Source: Unio delphinus
Lineage: Eukaryota; Mollusca; Bivalvia; Unionida; Unionidae
Assembly: GCA_029339505.1 (NCBI GenBank)
Contig: JAQISU010000096.1
Span: forward strand, 7,080,001 to 7,144,000
Direction: 5' to 3'
DNA length: 64,000 nt
Shown here: positions 47,456 through 60,299 of the stretch, in pieces
Layout: every line of letters begins with the position of its first letter
Numbering within the stretch: the stretch's first letter is position 1
Notes under the pieces: generated by a model
Databases searched by the model: none
What the model was told of the DNA's origin: nothing
What the model saw: the letters and a program-made list of their open reading frames with translations, nothing else
Translations under genes and position numbers: made by a program

Positions 47456-48511
47456 ATGATAGAGGCATAGGTAGCTTTAGCGCCCAAATTTTCACTGCCA
47501 CCCTTTGAGTCACCCACCTTGCAATATCACTGATATCATACGAGATAATATCGTCTAGCTAATTTATCGTGCGGATGGGCTTTTCTTTCCAAATATTATA
47601 AAATTAGATCTAGTTTTTTCATCTAAGTAAATATATTTTTCCTACGCGCTTCTTTTTCAGCATCTTGTTTTCTTTGTTTGTTTAGGGGATTTTTTCTTTT
47701 CGTTTTTATCATTGCATCATCTCTCAAAACACCTATCGCCATTTTCTACTCTTCATGTGATCTTCCTTGCTTCTTTTTCAAATGCCATTAATCGTGATTT
47801 GTGCATGATCTGTAATGTTGATAATGAGGGGACATTGTCTTGAATGTGCATCATCTCGTCTTTGTTTCGTTTTCAACATTGTATCATCTATCAACATACA
47901 TATCGCCAATCATTTTCGACTCTTCACGTGATTTTGGTCGTGTCTTTTTCAAATGATATTATTCGTCCTTTGTACATGTCCTGTAATATTGATAATGAGG
48001 GAAAATTGTCTTGCACCTGTTTTGTTTACAGTGCAAGCTAAAATAATCTGGAAAGATTGTGTTGATTTATTTTATGAAACATGTTCATGCTGTTTTGGAA
48101 TGTGTTTTGCCGAATGTACATCTGCAAAATGTTGCCAAGATATCTTAAAATACAGACGGCAATACTAAGGTGTACTTCTGGAATTAATTCGTAGAGCACT
48201 TGTTTAGAAAGTTCGTGTTTCATTTTCTATTTCCGTTCGCTTTTTCTATTGTCTTTTCGCAATTCGATGTTTTCTTTCATTTTTCATTTACAGCATGGCA
48301 AATTAAAAACAATCAATTTTCGCTTTCAGTTTATTGTATGTATCGATTTCGAAAATATCTCTCTCTCGCGCACGCGTTTAATAGTTTTTGTTGTTGTTGT
48401 ATGTTTTGCAATTTAAGATTTTGGTGCATTTTCTAAGGTAGGATGACGCGATAAATAAGAGAAGTTATTACTGTTTACTATTGATGTTACATGCAAAATT
48501 ATTTAATTTCG

Positions 48512-48618
<107 letters not shown>

Positions 48619-49130
48619 GTCTAGATATATTCGACTGGATAGAGCAGACATCATTGGTCAGTATTTTATTTGGTATGCCCATGGTACAATACTTCTTACT
48701 GGTACTCCATGGACAAGCAGTAGTGTTGTACCCGAATTTATAATATGTGAACCATCTTAGGAGAAATCTTCCATCATACAATAAATTCCTGCGAGGCGTA
48801 TGAGCTCCTAATTTGCTCTTTACACACTTTTTGCAGACCCACTTTTACTCAGTTACTGACCAATTGCCCCGTGTCATATTTGTGTCTTATTTCCGTCCTC
48901 ATCCACTCTCTGTCACTTTTTCTTAGTCAATTGCAAATATGGGAAGACGGAAGAAATGACACGGTCGTTTTATAAGCGAGAACAAAAAGCTAGAAAGAAC
49001 GAGGATGAAATTGGGTATACTTGAGGTATTGTTGAATAGTCAGTTTTTATATTGCTTTCTTCTCACTCATCGTCAAAGTTTAAACGTATTTGTCTATGCA
49101 GTATTGCAAAGTGACGCTTTAAATAAACAC

Positions 49131-49436
49131 CAGTGGCGTCGCTAGGGGGGTGCGAACCAGACATTTACTGGATTACACAGCTACCCTGTGTGTGGATCTC
49201 CATGCTCTCCAAGTAATGATCCAAGGAGAGTAAAAACAAACTTAGAAATCATTCACAATTTCTAGCTTATAAACTTTAGATATTTCCCCATGAACAGGCA
49301 ATCACAGGGTGCCACTTTTATACTGTGGACTTATTTTAAGACTTATTTTAAGAAGAATAAATCCATGGTGGAAGTCTGGAAGAGTGACACCATGAGTTTA
49401 TCGCACTGGGTGACACCAACTCTAGCGACGCCGCTG
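49131..49436. mobile_element. hAT-like MITE carrying a segment shared with 62523-62669
   Basis: The ends CAGTGGCGTCGCTAG and CTAGCGACGCCGCTG are inverted with one mismatch. ATAAACAC (49123-49130) and ACAAACAC (49437-49444) are an 8-bp duplication with one change. Its interior from about 49158 to 49302 is nearly the same as sequence 3' of the lipase gene (see that entry). No transposase. Confidence 0.88.
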
Positions 49437-49770
49437 ACAAACACTACTTCTTTAACTGACATAGTTATGGCTAATACAACGAAAATGCCGTTGGAGACAC
49501 AGTAGATGATAAATAATTTAATGCTACTTCTTTATTTCCCACGCATTTTTTTTTTATTTATTACATCCACCATCTTGAATATATCCACTGATTTTGTCTG
49601 TTCGACGGTGTTTTGCCTGGTTTTCGTAGGCGGAGCATCGTTGGAGGTGAGGGTACAGGGCTATTTGGCTAATACCCTTTCCCTCCCCACAATCTCAACA
49701 TTTATGAAGCAGAGATCACGTGTCAACACGGCAGTCATCTGATACCAGGAATGAGAAAAACATCGTTGAC

Positions 49771-49773
49771 AAG

Positions 49774-49828
<55 letters not shown>

Positions 49829-49831
49829 GTG
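49771..49831. repeat. (GT)n microsatellite
   Basis: A GT run with two or three TTT interruptions. It abuts the tail side of the SINE B copy at 49848. Confidence 0.97.
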
Positions 49832-49847
49832 ACATGGACTTTTATTA

Positions 49848-50142
49848 TAACTTTAACAATGTTTCAGTCATATCGCTACGATATCTACAGTGTGGCAGTG
49901 TATAGTGATGTCTATCACTGGGGCATCATGCCGCAGACATTTTGCATGATGTCCCACCCAATCACATTATCCAGACACCAAGCCGACCAGTCACAACAAT
50001 AACCTCTTAATGCTGAGCGCCTAGTAAGGCAGCTAGCTGTTAATACATTTTTTAAAGTCTTTGATATGACTTGGCCAGGGTTCCAACCTGTGACCTCCCG
50101 CATCCGAGGCAGACGCTCTAACCACAAGGCCACCGGAGCGGT
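49848..50142 (-). mobile_element. SINE family B, reverse copy
   Basis: CAGTCATATCGCTACGATAT at left, ATGTCCCACCCAATCACATT and CGACCAGTCACAACAA in the body, and the inverted tRNA-like head GCTCTAACCACAAGGCCACC at right. The B-box region reads AGGGTTCCAACCTGTGACCT. No clear target duplication. Confidence 0.88.
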
Positions 50143-50899
50143 CCATTTCTAATGTTGCTGTAGGAAAACATAGCGAACTAAAAAAGAAAGTCAGGTGATG
50201 TTTATAGAAAAATGAAGAAGAAGAAAAACTTCTCAACCTATCTATTCTGAAAACACAAGAAGAAATATGTAAATGTTGCAGCAACTTGAAGAAAACAAGA
50301 TTCATTCAGCAGTAAGCACGTGCGATGCAGTAGTCGAGTGATACAAACGAAAACTCGCTGAAGCTTTCTCGGTACTTGATGAATCTTGTTTTCTCCACCT
50401 TGCTGGGATACCGACATGTTTCTGGTCATTGTTCTCAAAATAAATATATTGAGAATTGTGCGTGTATTATATTTATCTACCAACATTACATAAAAATTAG
50501 AACAAAAAGTGTTGTTTTTTCCCCCGAAGAAAATCAAGTTTTGTATTATGTTTAAGCGTTGGCATAAAAAAAACTAAAGTTTCATTCAGCTTATCAGTGT
50601 GTGGAAGTACATGATGTCGTAACTGATATTCATGCAAAATAACTTGTGAAAAAATCCGTCACTTTCTTTTTCTTTATTTTGCCATCTTCATCCTGTAATC
50701 AGTTTTCTGCCATAAAGTTTCCTTATTTTTATTTCCAATCATGTGTAAAATATGTGATGATTATTAATCATTATCTGCAGCTAATGCGTAACAACTTTAT
50801 ATGAATGAAACAAAACTTTAACAGTTGCAAAAAAAAAAGGGGGGAAGGCGTTAGAAAGGATAGGAAAGCAAGGTACAAAAGATGCCGACAGTGTACATA

Positions 50900-51440
50900 C
50901 AGTGGCGTAGCGAGGGTGTTCGGCGCCCGGTGCAAGGTTCATATTTTTCGTCCACCCACCCCACCCCCACCCCCCGGGCGTAGCGGTGAGTATTTGGCGC
51001 CCGGAGACAAGGTATAAATGTTACGCCCCCACCCACCCCCAGTGTCACTGAAACATATAAAAACAGTATTCAATATTGAATACAGCATAATAATACAGTC
51101 ATCATAGAAAGGCAATTTAATGCTAATAAATTTTAACTGCAACAACCACAACAAAAATGTTACCAACAGTTAGACATAGTTTATATCAACCACCGCCCAA
51201 TCCAAAGAGTCATCATACTAAAGTGATTTTTCTCGCCAGATTCAGTCTGAACAAGAGTTAATCTCAATCATCCTGACATCCTGGCACGGACTTACTTGTT
51301 TTCTTAGTTGTTTCTTCTGAAGCACACTTTGTAAAAATATACACTGAATCATCCAATCCTCTTCTTCCGGCGCCCTGCCCCCTCCCCCTCCCCCCAAGAC
51401 GGCGCCCGGTACAACTTGCACCCCCGTAGCTACGCCACTG
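50900..51440. mobile_element. hAT-like MITE (CAGTGGCGTAGC family), 541 bp, composite
   Basis: The ends CAGTGGCGTAGC and GCTACGCCACTG form a perfect 12-bp inverted repeat. The flanks TGTACATA and TGCACATC match at 6 of 8, an aged duplication. A second copy of the left sub-terminal phrase (GGGCGTAGCGGTGAGTATTT, GGCGCCCGGAGAC) at about 50977-51008 suggests an internal duplication or nested copy. Both ends carry GGCGCCCGGT. Confidence 0.85.
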
Positions 51441-53190
51441 TGCACATCTAATTATAAGGTGATTGTGGATATTCGGTGGCTTTTTATTGCACATCGGAAA
51501 TCATTTATAATGAAAAGTTTAAATGTAGTTATGGTAGGATGATAAAACATCGCAAAACAAAAGCTCGCCAAAAGTATGTGTAAGAAAACTCGTAAGATAT
51601 CGAAAAGGAAATTTAGAATCACACAAAAAAGAAACAAAAATGGAACTGGCAGAATAACAAAGAGGAATTATGTGAACGAATAAAACAGGTACATAAACAT
51701 GAGAGTAAAATTGTTTTGTTATTTGACTTAGATATAATATCAAAATGTATGACCATTAAAACTGGACTTTAGATGTTAAAAGATACTAGGCAGTTCCTTT
51801 CAACCTTGTCATCCAGTTTAAATTAACACTCTAGTTAAACAAGACATTAGATGTCTAAAGATATGAAAACATACAACACATAAAGAATTATAATTAGTAC
51901 TCCATTAAATATTTTTGATAACTCTAACTCACTTTAAGATTTGCCACATTGATGACTCCGTGAAAAGACATATATTCTAATAAAAGGAATAAATTGAGCC
52001 GTATGGAAAGGAACAACTGCAGGCGGAATATCTGCCTCAAGCGTGCCAGAGCTGGTACAATCTATATCCAGGTTTCACGTTCAGTTTTAGATATGTTATC
52101 TGAATGTCAAAAAACACAATTACCTGATGGACAGATTTTAATTTAATTAGGAAGAACATAATCCGAATAAATTCAACACAATTTGTAATAACTATAACAT
52201 GTCACCAAAAACTGAACAAATAAATCTTTGGTTGAAATTAACCTGAAGAGTTTAAAATGATACATTAGAGTTGTGGGACTCCATACATTAGCTGATGTGT
52301 TAAAAGCTTGACAATGTTATTGTAGCCATGGTTATGGTACCGTCGAATAATGGACAAACCGCAGGCTGATGAAAATAACACAATAGTAACTAGCGATGAT
52401 CAAATAGGATGAACTTGTTTCTTTCTGTAACAGAAGAGATGTCTAATGGAAAAAGGAATAGCTAGATTGCATCAAAGTATCAAGTGGTGTGTGACATGTA
52501 ATTTAGCCGCTCAGAATTAAAATAAGAAAGTCTACATGTTTCCACTATTGAAGACACTGCTAATATGTTGTTTGAAAAATTGATTTCTGGCGTAATAGCT
52601 TATTACTCAAATTAAAATACAAAGTTAAGATTTCAGCAATACAAATCAGATTCAAAGTTATCGGAAATGTTGTTATTGGTGGCGATAGTATATTTATTTG
52701 TTGTGTCAAGTGGTATGGTGATACAATTAGTTGGACACAGCAAAACACTTCAGAACGCCTTCAGATAACTCTAAACAGGGTTAAAACGCTGCTATAAACA
52801 CCATCATGACAACAAATATGATTCCAGCAACTGATACAAAGACTATACAATCCATCAACATAGGGGCAATCAAATAAAAATAATATTAGGTAGGTAAACA
52901 TTAAGGAGACAAGAGGACAAGAACGGTGACACTTTTCTCAACTGAAAATAATTTAAAAGATGAACACCAAACAAAAAATTAACATGTATACTCATAATGA
53001 TGATTTCAGGTGCAGGTTTAAATTACTTTTTGAAATAGGCTGTTAATTATTGTATCCGTTTTGATCCTGTATTTGTACTTCTTGATGCCACCACGTCCGT
53101 ATTCTAAGCCTTGATTGCCTACCACTACATCAAACGGCCTTGGGTCGTTCCCTTATGCTAAATCTGACATTGTTCATTTATCTGTTTTAG

Positions 53191-53483
53191 GATTCCTCTT
53201 TGATAACAGTGTCTGCTACCAAGATATCGGATGCTTCACAAATAGTGCTCCCTTTGACAATACCTTTGGCTTCCTACCAGAGCCTACAGCAGAGGTTAAA
53301 CCGAGAATATTCCTCCATACCCGCAAGCATTTGTATGGGGAGGAGGTTCACCCTCTTAATGACCCATATATGGAGAGATTGAACTTTGATCAGTCGAGAC
53401 CAACCAAGTTCGTCATCCACGGCTTCATGAGCAGTAGAAACAGTCCCATTGGTCACAATCTCACACAAGCCTTCTTGGAAGCG
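53191..53483 (+). CDS. Lipase exon 2: N-terminal catalytic domain
   Basis: The acceptor TATCTGTTTTAG ends at 53190 and the donor GTAGTT begins at 53484. 293 nt, phase 1 to phase 0. It encodes residues 20-117 with the family start VCYQDIGCF (27-35), the RIFLHTRK strand (58-65), NFDQSRPTKFVIHGF (84-98) with the oxyanion-hole HGF, and a sequon at N109. The end LTQAFLEA joins directly to GDYNIFVVDW of exon 3, as in other family members. Confidence 0.95.
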
Positions 53484-54294
53484 GTAGTTTATTGAAATTA
53501 ATTTTGATATGGAAAATGATATTCGGCTGTGCTTGATGCATTATTTAGATGATAGTCCATATTGATAGAAGGGCAGGTACAATTAATATTCTGATGGCAT
53601 TGTCAGCAGCAAAAACATGCATATTCATGATGGGCATTGAAAACAAGCTTCTGGGGGTGGCCTCCCCGTTATCGGTTTATTAACCGTTCCTTTTCACAGG
53701 ATACATAAAGCTACTGATTATACAGTTCCTCTTCCTATTTAGTCAGTATCGTTTAAAAACGACTTACCGGAAAAGGATCGTAAACAAATCGGGGTGGGGG
53801 AAACCTAACAGCAAAGGAAAGTATAAGAGGTTATCTTTGAAAGGAGTGAATGCGGAAGTTTTACTATAATATTGTGTAAGATATTTGTTATAATATATGT
53901 GCAAAAGTGTGAATTGGACATTACCTTTATTAAGAAAAAATGAGACAACTGCTTGGTATATCTAAGTTAACAAGATTAAATGACGTGGGTAAAAGTATTT
54001 TTAATAGCTTGCATTAACTGAGCTTGGGTTTTTAAAAATATGAAAAACTAGCCAAAGAAACATGCCAACTTTATGAATCAAGACTTACTGGCCAACAGCT
54101 TGCACAAATTAAATACTGCTTGCATCATTGATAATGAAGCTATATGGGCGTTGTGATTTTTCCGATTTATTTCATTTTCTATATGAGCTTTTTGCATCGA
54201 AAAGAAAACAATAATACAAGTATTGATTTTTATCATTTAATTTCTATTTTTCAACTTCTTCAAACAGCTCAAGGCATGTGTGTCTATTTGACAG

Positions 54295-54523
54295 GGCGAT
54301 TACAACATCTTTGTTGTGGACTGGAGTTCTGGGTCCAAGAAATTTTACAACCAGGCAGCAGCTAACACAAGAACTACCGGTACTGTGGTTGCCAATTTTA
54401 TAAAAATTTTGCGGGATAAATTTGACCTGGACCTCAAAAAGGTTCACGTGCTTGGACACAGTCTCGGAGCGCATATAGCTGGTTATATTGGCAGTAGATT
54501 ACCCGGAATAGCAAGAATAACTG
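54295..54523 (+). CDS. Lipase exon 3: nucleophile elbow
   Basis: Of two nearby AGs I chose the one after TTTGACAG (54294), because it gives phase 0 and the family sequence GDYNIFVVDWSSG directly after exon 2. The AG at 54267 would add residues that families lack. 229 nt to the donor GTAATG, phase 1 at the end. Residues 118-193 include VVDW (124-127), the long helix, and VHVLGHSLGAHIAGYIG (167-183) with nucleophile Ser173 in GHSLG. Confidence 0.95.
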
Positions 54524-56014
54524 GTAATGCAATACTATTTGTTGCTGTTTGTTTTAATGAGTTTTGCCGACATTTCTCAGAATTCAAGAAATGTATTTTT
54601 GTGAAAATTGACAGACGGCTGTTCTTTAAAAATATCCATGAGACCCGCGAAAGGCTCTTTCAACATGACCGATCATCACTGATTTAGAATTTTGTATCAT
54701 TTTAAAATGAACTCTTTGAGTTATCAGACCCCACCCCCCGACATTTGTTTGAAAAAAATCCTACCTTTCCTGGACACCATGTATGTTTAAATGAAACAAC
54801 CCTAATAAATAAATAAATAAAAAAATAAATAAATAAATAAATAAATGTAAACCAGAGGTTGTATGTTGATCTAGTCAATAAAACATTAAAGACCATGGCA
54901 ACAACAGAAGAAAAAAAAACGTCTGACTTCAGCACAAAAACAAGTACATGAAAGACGATGCATAGCACTGTACATGGTCAGGTACAAAAAAATAGGCATT
55001 ATAAAATGGAAAAGTTGTACAGAGATCCGGACAAAAAGTTCTGGAGTAACTAGAAATATGGAATTGTTGCAATACAAGCTACTTGCGATTGTCACTTGGT
55101 AGTAAAATAGGCATGTTTTTATATACAATTCTATTTTTCAAATGCAAATAGAAAATAATTGTCCAGAAACTTGTATGTACCGTTACAAAGGGATATTTTT
55201 TAAAATTCAAATAGTCATATAAAAACAACATAGGAATGGATTTTTAAATGAATTTATCATCTCAGTAAAAACTGCTTTTGATCAAATTAAAGACAAACAG
55301 ATTGTGATGTCATGAAGTATTTTCAGTTTGTATGTGTTTGTCATTTTATGTTATCCAGAGTACTCAAAATAAAATAAAAATTATTTACATTTACAAGATG
55401 CTGCTCTGGAATAAAAGATGTAAACGATTATTAAAAGAGAAATATATTCTACTTCTTAAAATAGGCATGTACATATAACAGAGGCGTAGCTATAGTGTTT
55501 GGCGCCCGGGGACAATATTCATTCCCCCCCCACCCCTCCACCTCAACTCTGAAACCCATTATTTTCATCAATAAAATCACCATTACCCGTTACAACCTAT
55601 TTCAAAGCCCATTTTGGCGCCCCCACTAGTATGGCGCCCGGGGACATATGTACCCCCCTGCCCCCACCTAGCTACGCCTCTGACATATAATGTTCAGTAA
55701 TTGACCCATTTACGGTGCAGCAACCAAAATAAGGTTGCTTTTATAATGATGTGACATTTATTTCAAACTTTGAGACACAATGATGAAGTTTGGAATATTA
55801 CCCGTCTAGGAAAAGATAGGCCGGAAAGAGTCATCGAGTCTCATAGGTGCAGTTAGTGATCCGGTTTCAAAGGAAAACAACGATGATAAGCGACATCACC
55901 CCATGTCGGTGTGCGTGATATAAAATTAAAGACACTGTTGAAAAAATCAATTATTGTTTTGCTTTATTCGATTTAATTTTGTATTCTAATCGAGAATATA
56001 TTTTCCTTTTCAAG
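54524..56014. other. Lipase intron 3 (about 1.5 kb)
   Basis: Contains an (AAAT)n-like run (54800-54846) and the MITE at 55479-55682. Nothing else recognised. Confidence 0.7.
55479..55682. mobile_element. hAT-like MITE (CAGAGGCGTAGC family), 204 bp, perfect 8-bp TSD
   Basis: Inverted ends CAGAGGCGTAGCTA and TAGCTACGCCTCTG are perfect over 14 bp. ACATATAA lies on both sides (55471-55478 and 55683-55690). TTTGGCGCCCGGGGACAAT and TATGGCGCCCGGGGACATAT occur near the two ends in direct, not inverted, orientation. Confidence 0.95.
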
Positions 56015-56131
56015 GACTTGACCCAGCTGGCCCTCTCTTTGAGAACGCGGGAGATGCTGTACGGCTAGACAAATCAGATGCTATCTTTGTTGATGCCATC
56101 CACACGGATGCAGGGCCCTTATATGATGCTG
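56015..56131 (+). CDS. Lipase exon 4: catalytic Asp
   Basis: The acceptor TTTTCCTTTTCAAG ends at 56014 and the donor GTAGTT begins at 56132. 117 nt, phase 1 to phase 1. It encodes [12 protein letters not shown] (194-205, catalytic Asp196), [17 protein letters not shown] (209-225) and GPLYDA. These are the canonical residues after the elbow in the pancreatic lipase family. Confidence 0.95.
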
Positions 56132-56166
56132 GTAGTTGATGCAAATTATGTACAAAGCTTATACTG

Positions 56167-56290
56167 ATATTCTGTTAATGGTTTCACCAATCGGAATTGT
56201 TTCTCCTATATTTTGTTAATGGTTTCACCAATCGGAATTGTTTCTCCTATATTTTGTTAATGGTTTCACCAATCGGAATTGTTTGTTTGG
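56167..56290. repeat. 41-bp tandem repeat, three copies
   Basis: TGTTAATGGTTTCACCAATC + GGAATTGTTTCTCCTAT + ATTT occurs three times at 41-bp steps, just 35 bp after the donor of exon 4. The third copy is incomplete. Confidence 0.92.
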
Positions 56291-57804
56291 GTATAGTGTC
56301 AAAGTCAAAAACAAAGTAGTGTTTGCAATACACTTTTGCCTCAAGCAGTATGATCTCCATGACTGAACCAAATAAGAAATCTAGACTATTTCATCGATGA
56401 TCACTCAACAACTAAATCAAGCACAAAAAGAATCCTTTTTAGAGGAGTGAATGAGTGGCTTATAAAAGTTCATTCTGTATATGGTATTACAGCAGTCAGT
56501 TTCACGCACAGCAGGGTATGTGTCTTTTTTTTTTATTGATGCATTGGTTATTGATCGAGATTTACTTTACGAGTCAGTCACATACTAGTGCAGCATGAAA
56601 TTATGAATTATTTTGTGCATCGGAACAAACAATTATGTAATTCTTTGCATATTTATGAAACTATGTGATTTTAATTTATGTCGAGTTTAGATATTAAGAA
56701 AGTTATTTGTGACTTGATTCTTAATGCAACTAAATCCACAGGATATATATCCAGCAATGTCAGCAATAACTGTAATTGTGAGTTAACAAACATGTGACGT
56801 TTAATACATGTACAAGGGAGACAAGTTGTAATAGCACCAATCTGTCTACGGTTAGATTTTACCAATAAATTATTTCCTGACATATGATTTAAGTTTCTTT
56901 ACAAAATTGAAAACAGACACACACTAATAAAATGTCTTCCAGTACAACAGGTTGCATTATCACTAGGACACATATGATGGCAAAGAGAAAAATGTTGCAC
57001 TTGACTTTAATCCAGTTATTGAGACGTGGCCAGGACCATACAAAAATGCAATCGGGCATTACGCTAAAAATGTAGCTTTACACATCCATTATTTAAATTG
57101 CCTCTCGGGTGCAAAAGCCACAACAGAGCAGCAAACGTATGTGCAACTGTAGGATAAAATGTGAAAGCGCTAAGAACCTTTTAGCCTTTGTGCCATGCTA
57201 AAATATAGCACAAATATCAATTAGGTCATATGCTATTTCAGTCAGTCATGTTTTGAGAACCACAAACAGATCACATTGCATTTGTTGCATCATAGCTAAT
57301 GTACATTATTGGACTAAAGGTATGAGTTTTGTACATTGCAAAATATTCCGTAATCCAATCCATATACTCATATACATACTGTAGTGCATGATGTAGGAAT
57401 TTACTTAGCGTTAGAAATCTGAATATGTAAAACAAATACAGCACTAAACCCCTCCCTCCTTAAAGTGATTTAAATATTGACAAGTCTTAAAACTTTTCGG
57501 GAAGCTAATAGCCATTCATATAATGAGTCACCATTCACTGGTAAATGTAATTACATTATACACGTTACATTTTATAGTTGTTACAACTAAATTTTTATCT
57601 GTGTGCATGTTCCTTTATGTTTATGGATGATAACTAAATGAGAAAGATACTGACTGAAACAATAGCATATTTTGATTTTTCAACATAAGGTTAAAGTTCA
57701 AGTCGTTTTCTGTCATGAGAAAGACACAAATACAACAATCTATCAACAGAATTGATTTCCATCCGCATTTTCTTATTATGTTTTTGTGTGTTATATCTCC
57801 ACAG
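56291..57804. other. Rest of lipase intron 4
   Basis: AT-rich, unique-looking, nothing recognised. Confidence 0.5.
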
Positions 57805-57927
57805 GGTTTGGAACAATGGTACCGATGGGAGACGCAGATTTTTATCCTAATGGGGGAGGTTATCAACCAGGATGTCCCCCACCAATTAGAAAAACTCTCG
57901 AGGATATTGTAACCCTCCACGTTTCAG
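57805..57927 (+). CDS. Lipase exon 5: beta9-loop end and lid
   Basis: The acceptor TATATCTCCACAG ends at 57804 and the donor GTAATT begins at 57928. 123 nt, phase 1 to phase 1. It encodes GFGTMVPMGDADFYPNGG (233-250), then YQPGC, and the lid after Cys256 (PPPIRKTLEDIVTLHVS). Relatives usually have His where this protein has Asp242 (GHxDFxPNGG), a notable change at a conserved, non-triad position. Confidence 0.94.
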
Positions 57928-59041
57928 GTAATTAGTGCCTCGCAGGGTCTGATTTTCACTATTTATTGCCACATTACATTCTAGATTGAAATGTAAACTT
58001 CCATTATTTAAATTTAATTGAAAAGTAATTGAGTTATAGCAAGAGCTTTTCAGTTGTGCTATTTGGACATTATTTATCAGTTAAATAAATGTAGCTTCAG
58101 CACCATTTATTCCATCTAGCTTGCAACGCAATGTATACGTGCGTTAGTCCAGTTCATAGTAAGGTCGTACGAATTATTTCCCTTATTACTGTTGTACTCT
58201 CCTTTTGAAAAGATAGAATCGTGAAACATTTGCAATAGCAAAGTGGTTAAAAGGACATAAATCACAATTAATTTTACTATGTTTTTTTTACATATATTTC
58301 TCAGTACTGACCTTTCCACTGTGTGACAATCAATACACATGATATGTTAATATAAAATACCTCCAAAGATGACTTCATGGTGAAATTGTCAAATGTTCAC
58401 TGGCATTTATTTGAGAGGCTGCACCGTAAACAGAGCAGTATGTAAACTGAACACAGGTTTCACTTCCGGATCATCACCAAGGCCTTATTACTCAATGTAC
58501 ACTGTCGCCGAAATACACATAGACAACCATCCTCTGAGCTCACATTCTCAAGAATAAACAATTACCTTTAAATCCCTACCAAAAATGCATCATAACTTCT
58601 ATCACCGCCAAGAAGAAAGGAAAAATAGTTCTAAAAATGGACTAGAGGGTACTGAACTGGAAATACTAATTGTGATGCAATTCCAAATGTGTTGAGTACA
58701 GCCCTGTCTTGTGTACTGAATTTGACAAAGAAAGATGATTACATAAACTTTATTCTTTCTTTAATTACCTGTCAAAACTTGTATTGTGCCCAGCACAATT
58801 TGTACATGACAATCACAGCACTGACCATCATTATTTTTTTTACACCTTATTAACATGTGGGGTCAAGTTCTGGTTCAGTTGATTCAAGTACTTTTGTTTT
58901 AGATTTTCTGGTCATAAGTTAAAAGAGCCAGTGGGCATATTGTCCTTCATTCAGGTGTTGTCCATCTATCCATTATCTGGAGTTTGTTATTTATAATCCT
59001 CTTAAAGATTGACTTAATAGCATTCATTCCAAGGTCTATAG

Positions 59042-59214
59042 CAGCGGTGCACAACCTTTTTCGGCCATGGGCCAGATTGCATTTTCTTAGACCACTGGAG
59101 GGTTGCAAAAACCAATTCTTCAATATAATTACTGTTCATGGGCCAGGTTTTTAAGAAAAATTGGCCCTGATGGCCAGAGTCAGACAGAACACATTTAGTG
59201 GTTGTGCACCCCTG
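59042..59214. mobile_element. hAT-like MITE, 173 bp
   Basis: The ends CAGCGGTGCACAACCTTTTT and AGTGGTTGTGCACCCCTG are inverted and of the CAGNGGTNNNCAACC type common to hAT (Charlie-like) elements. The flanking 8-mers GTCTATAG and GTGAAAAG match only partly (5 of 8), so the insertion is old. GGGCCAG words in its body are typical of such MITEs. Confidence 0.75.
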
Positions 59215-59502
59215 GTGAAAAGCATCAAGAATATAACAGATGCATGAAGCATTATCATTTCATTCATCAGCTGTAATTTCAAACCTGATCATCACCAAGG
59301 GGAATTTACTCTGTCATTTTCCACACATTTAAAAACAAATGGTAGTTTCTTCCCTGACATGGTGCCTTATTTGCACCTATTCCGACAACAGATTTGATGT
59401 TTACAGTTGATAGGCTCTGAATTAATTCCTTAAATTACAGTCACATCCCTTACAACACAAGTATGTAAGAGCTGCACTTTTTTTAATTTTGTGTGTGTGT
59501 GT

Positions 59503-59810
59503 GATTGGGATTTTTAACGTAGGTTTAACAATTTTTCAGTAATCGCTATGATGTCTGCAGTGAGGCAGTTTTATAGTGATGTCTAGCACTCGGGCATCAT
59601 GCCGCATACATGTAGCATGATGTCCCACCTAGTCACATTATCCTGACACCATGCCGACCAATCCAAACATTAACATCTTAAAGCTGAGCGCCAAGCGGGG
59701 CAGCTGTTAGTACCATTTTTGTAAGTCTTTGGTACGACTCGTCCGGGGATCAAACAAATGACCTCCCACTTTCGAAGTGGATGCTCTAACCACTAGGTCA
59801 CTGAAGCAGT
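59503..59810 (-). mobile_element. SINE family B, reverse copy
   Basis: TTTTTCAGTAATCGCTATGA, ATGTCCCACCTAGTCACATT, CGACCAATCCAAACATTAAC, and the inverted head GCTCTAACCACTAGGTCACT. TTTTTTAATTT occurs at 59479-59489 and 59812-59822, a possible but low-complexity target duplication. Confidence 0.88.
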
Positions 59811-60299
59811 GTTTTTTAATTTGTAAATTTTTTGTTAGAAATATTAAAATTAGAACATGCAGATAGTGGATGCAGACAGCGATTTTTGTAGTCATACATG
59901 CAAGACCATAATGATAATATTTATGTTTTGGTCCTACCTGTAAAACCCTGATGCTAATCTTTATGTTTTGGGCATAGCACTAAAAGAAAATTAACATGTG
60001 CTGTCTTACGTTGTAGGACTCAATTTTTCCTGAAAATGAACTGAGCAGTATGTCTGATTGTTTATAGGTGGTGCTCTACAGTTTCGTATTTTGCATAGCA
60101 TTAGATTTTTAAAGAAAAATAATTTCAATGTTTTCCTCTCTGGTTCAAAATGCTGACAAGATGATAAATGTTAGAGAATATCTGGCAGCAATCAGGTTAG
60201 AAATGATAAATGAATGAATGAAATGACAAAGCTTTAGACATTGTTTTATATCAATTATGTTTTTTATTTTTAAAATTAGTAGGAGTATAAAAAAGTGGG

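Noticed and set aside
50805..51494. Proline/glycine-rich frames on both strands
   Set aside because: They fall in the GC-rich ends of a hAT-like MITE (GGCGCCCGG, poly-C) and have no protein-like features.
54254..54294. Earlier acceptor for lipase exon 3 (after CTTCAAACAG)
   Set aside because: It would insert residues between LTQAFLEA and GDYN that relatives lack. The acceptor at 54294 gives exact phase 0 and a family-like join.
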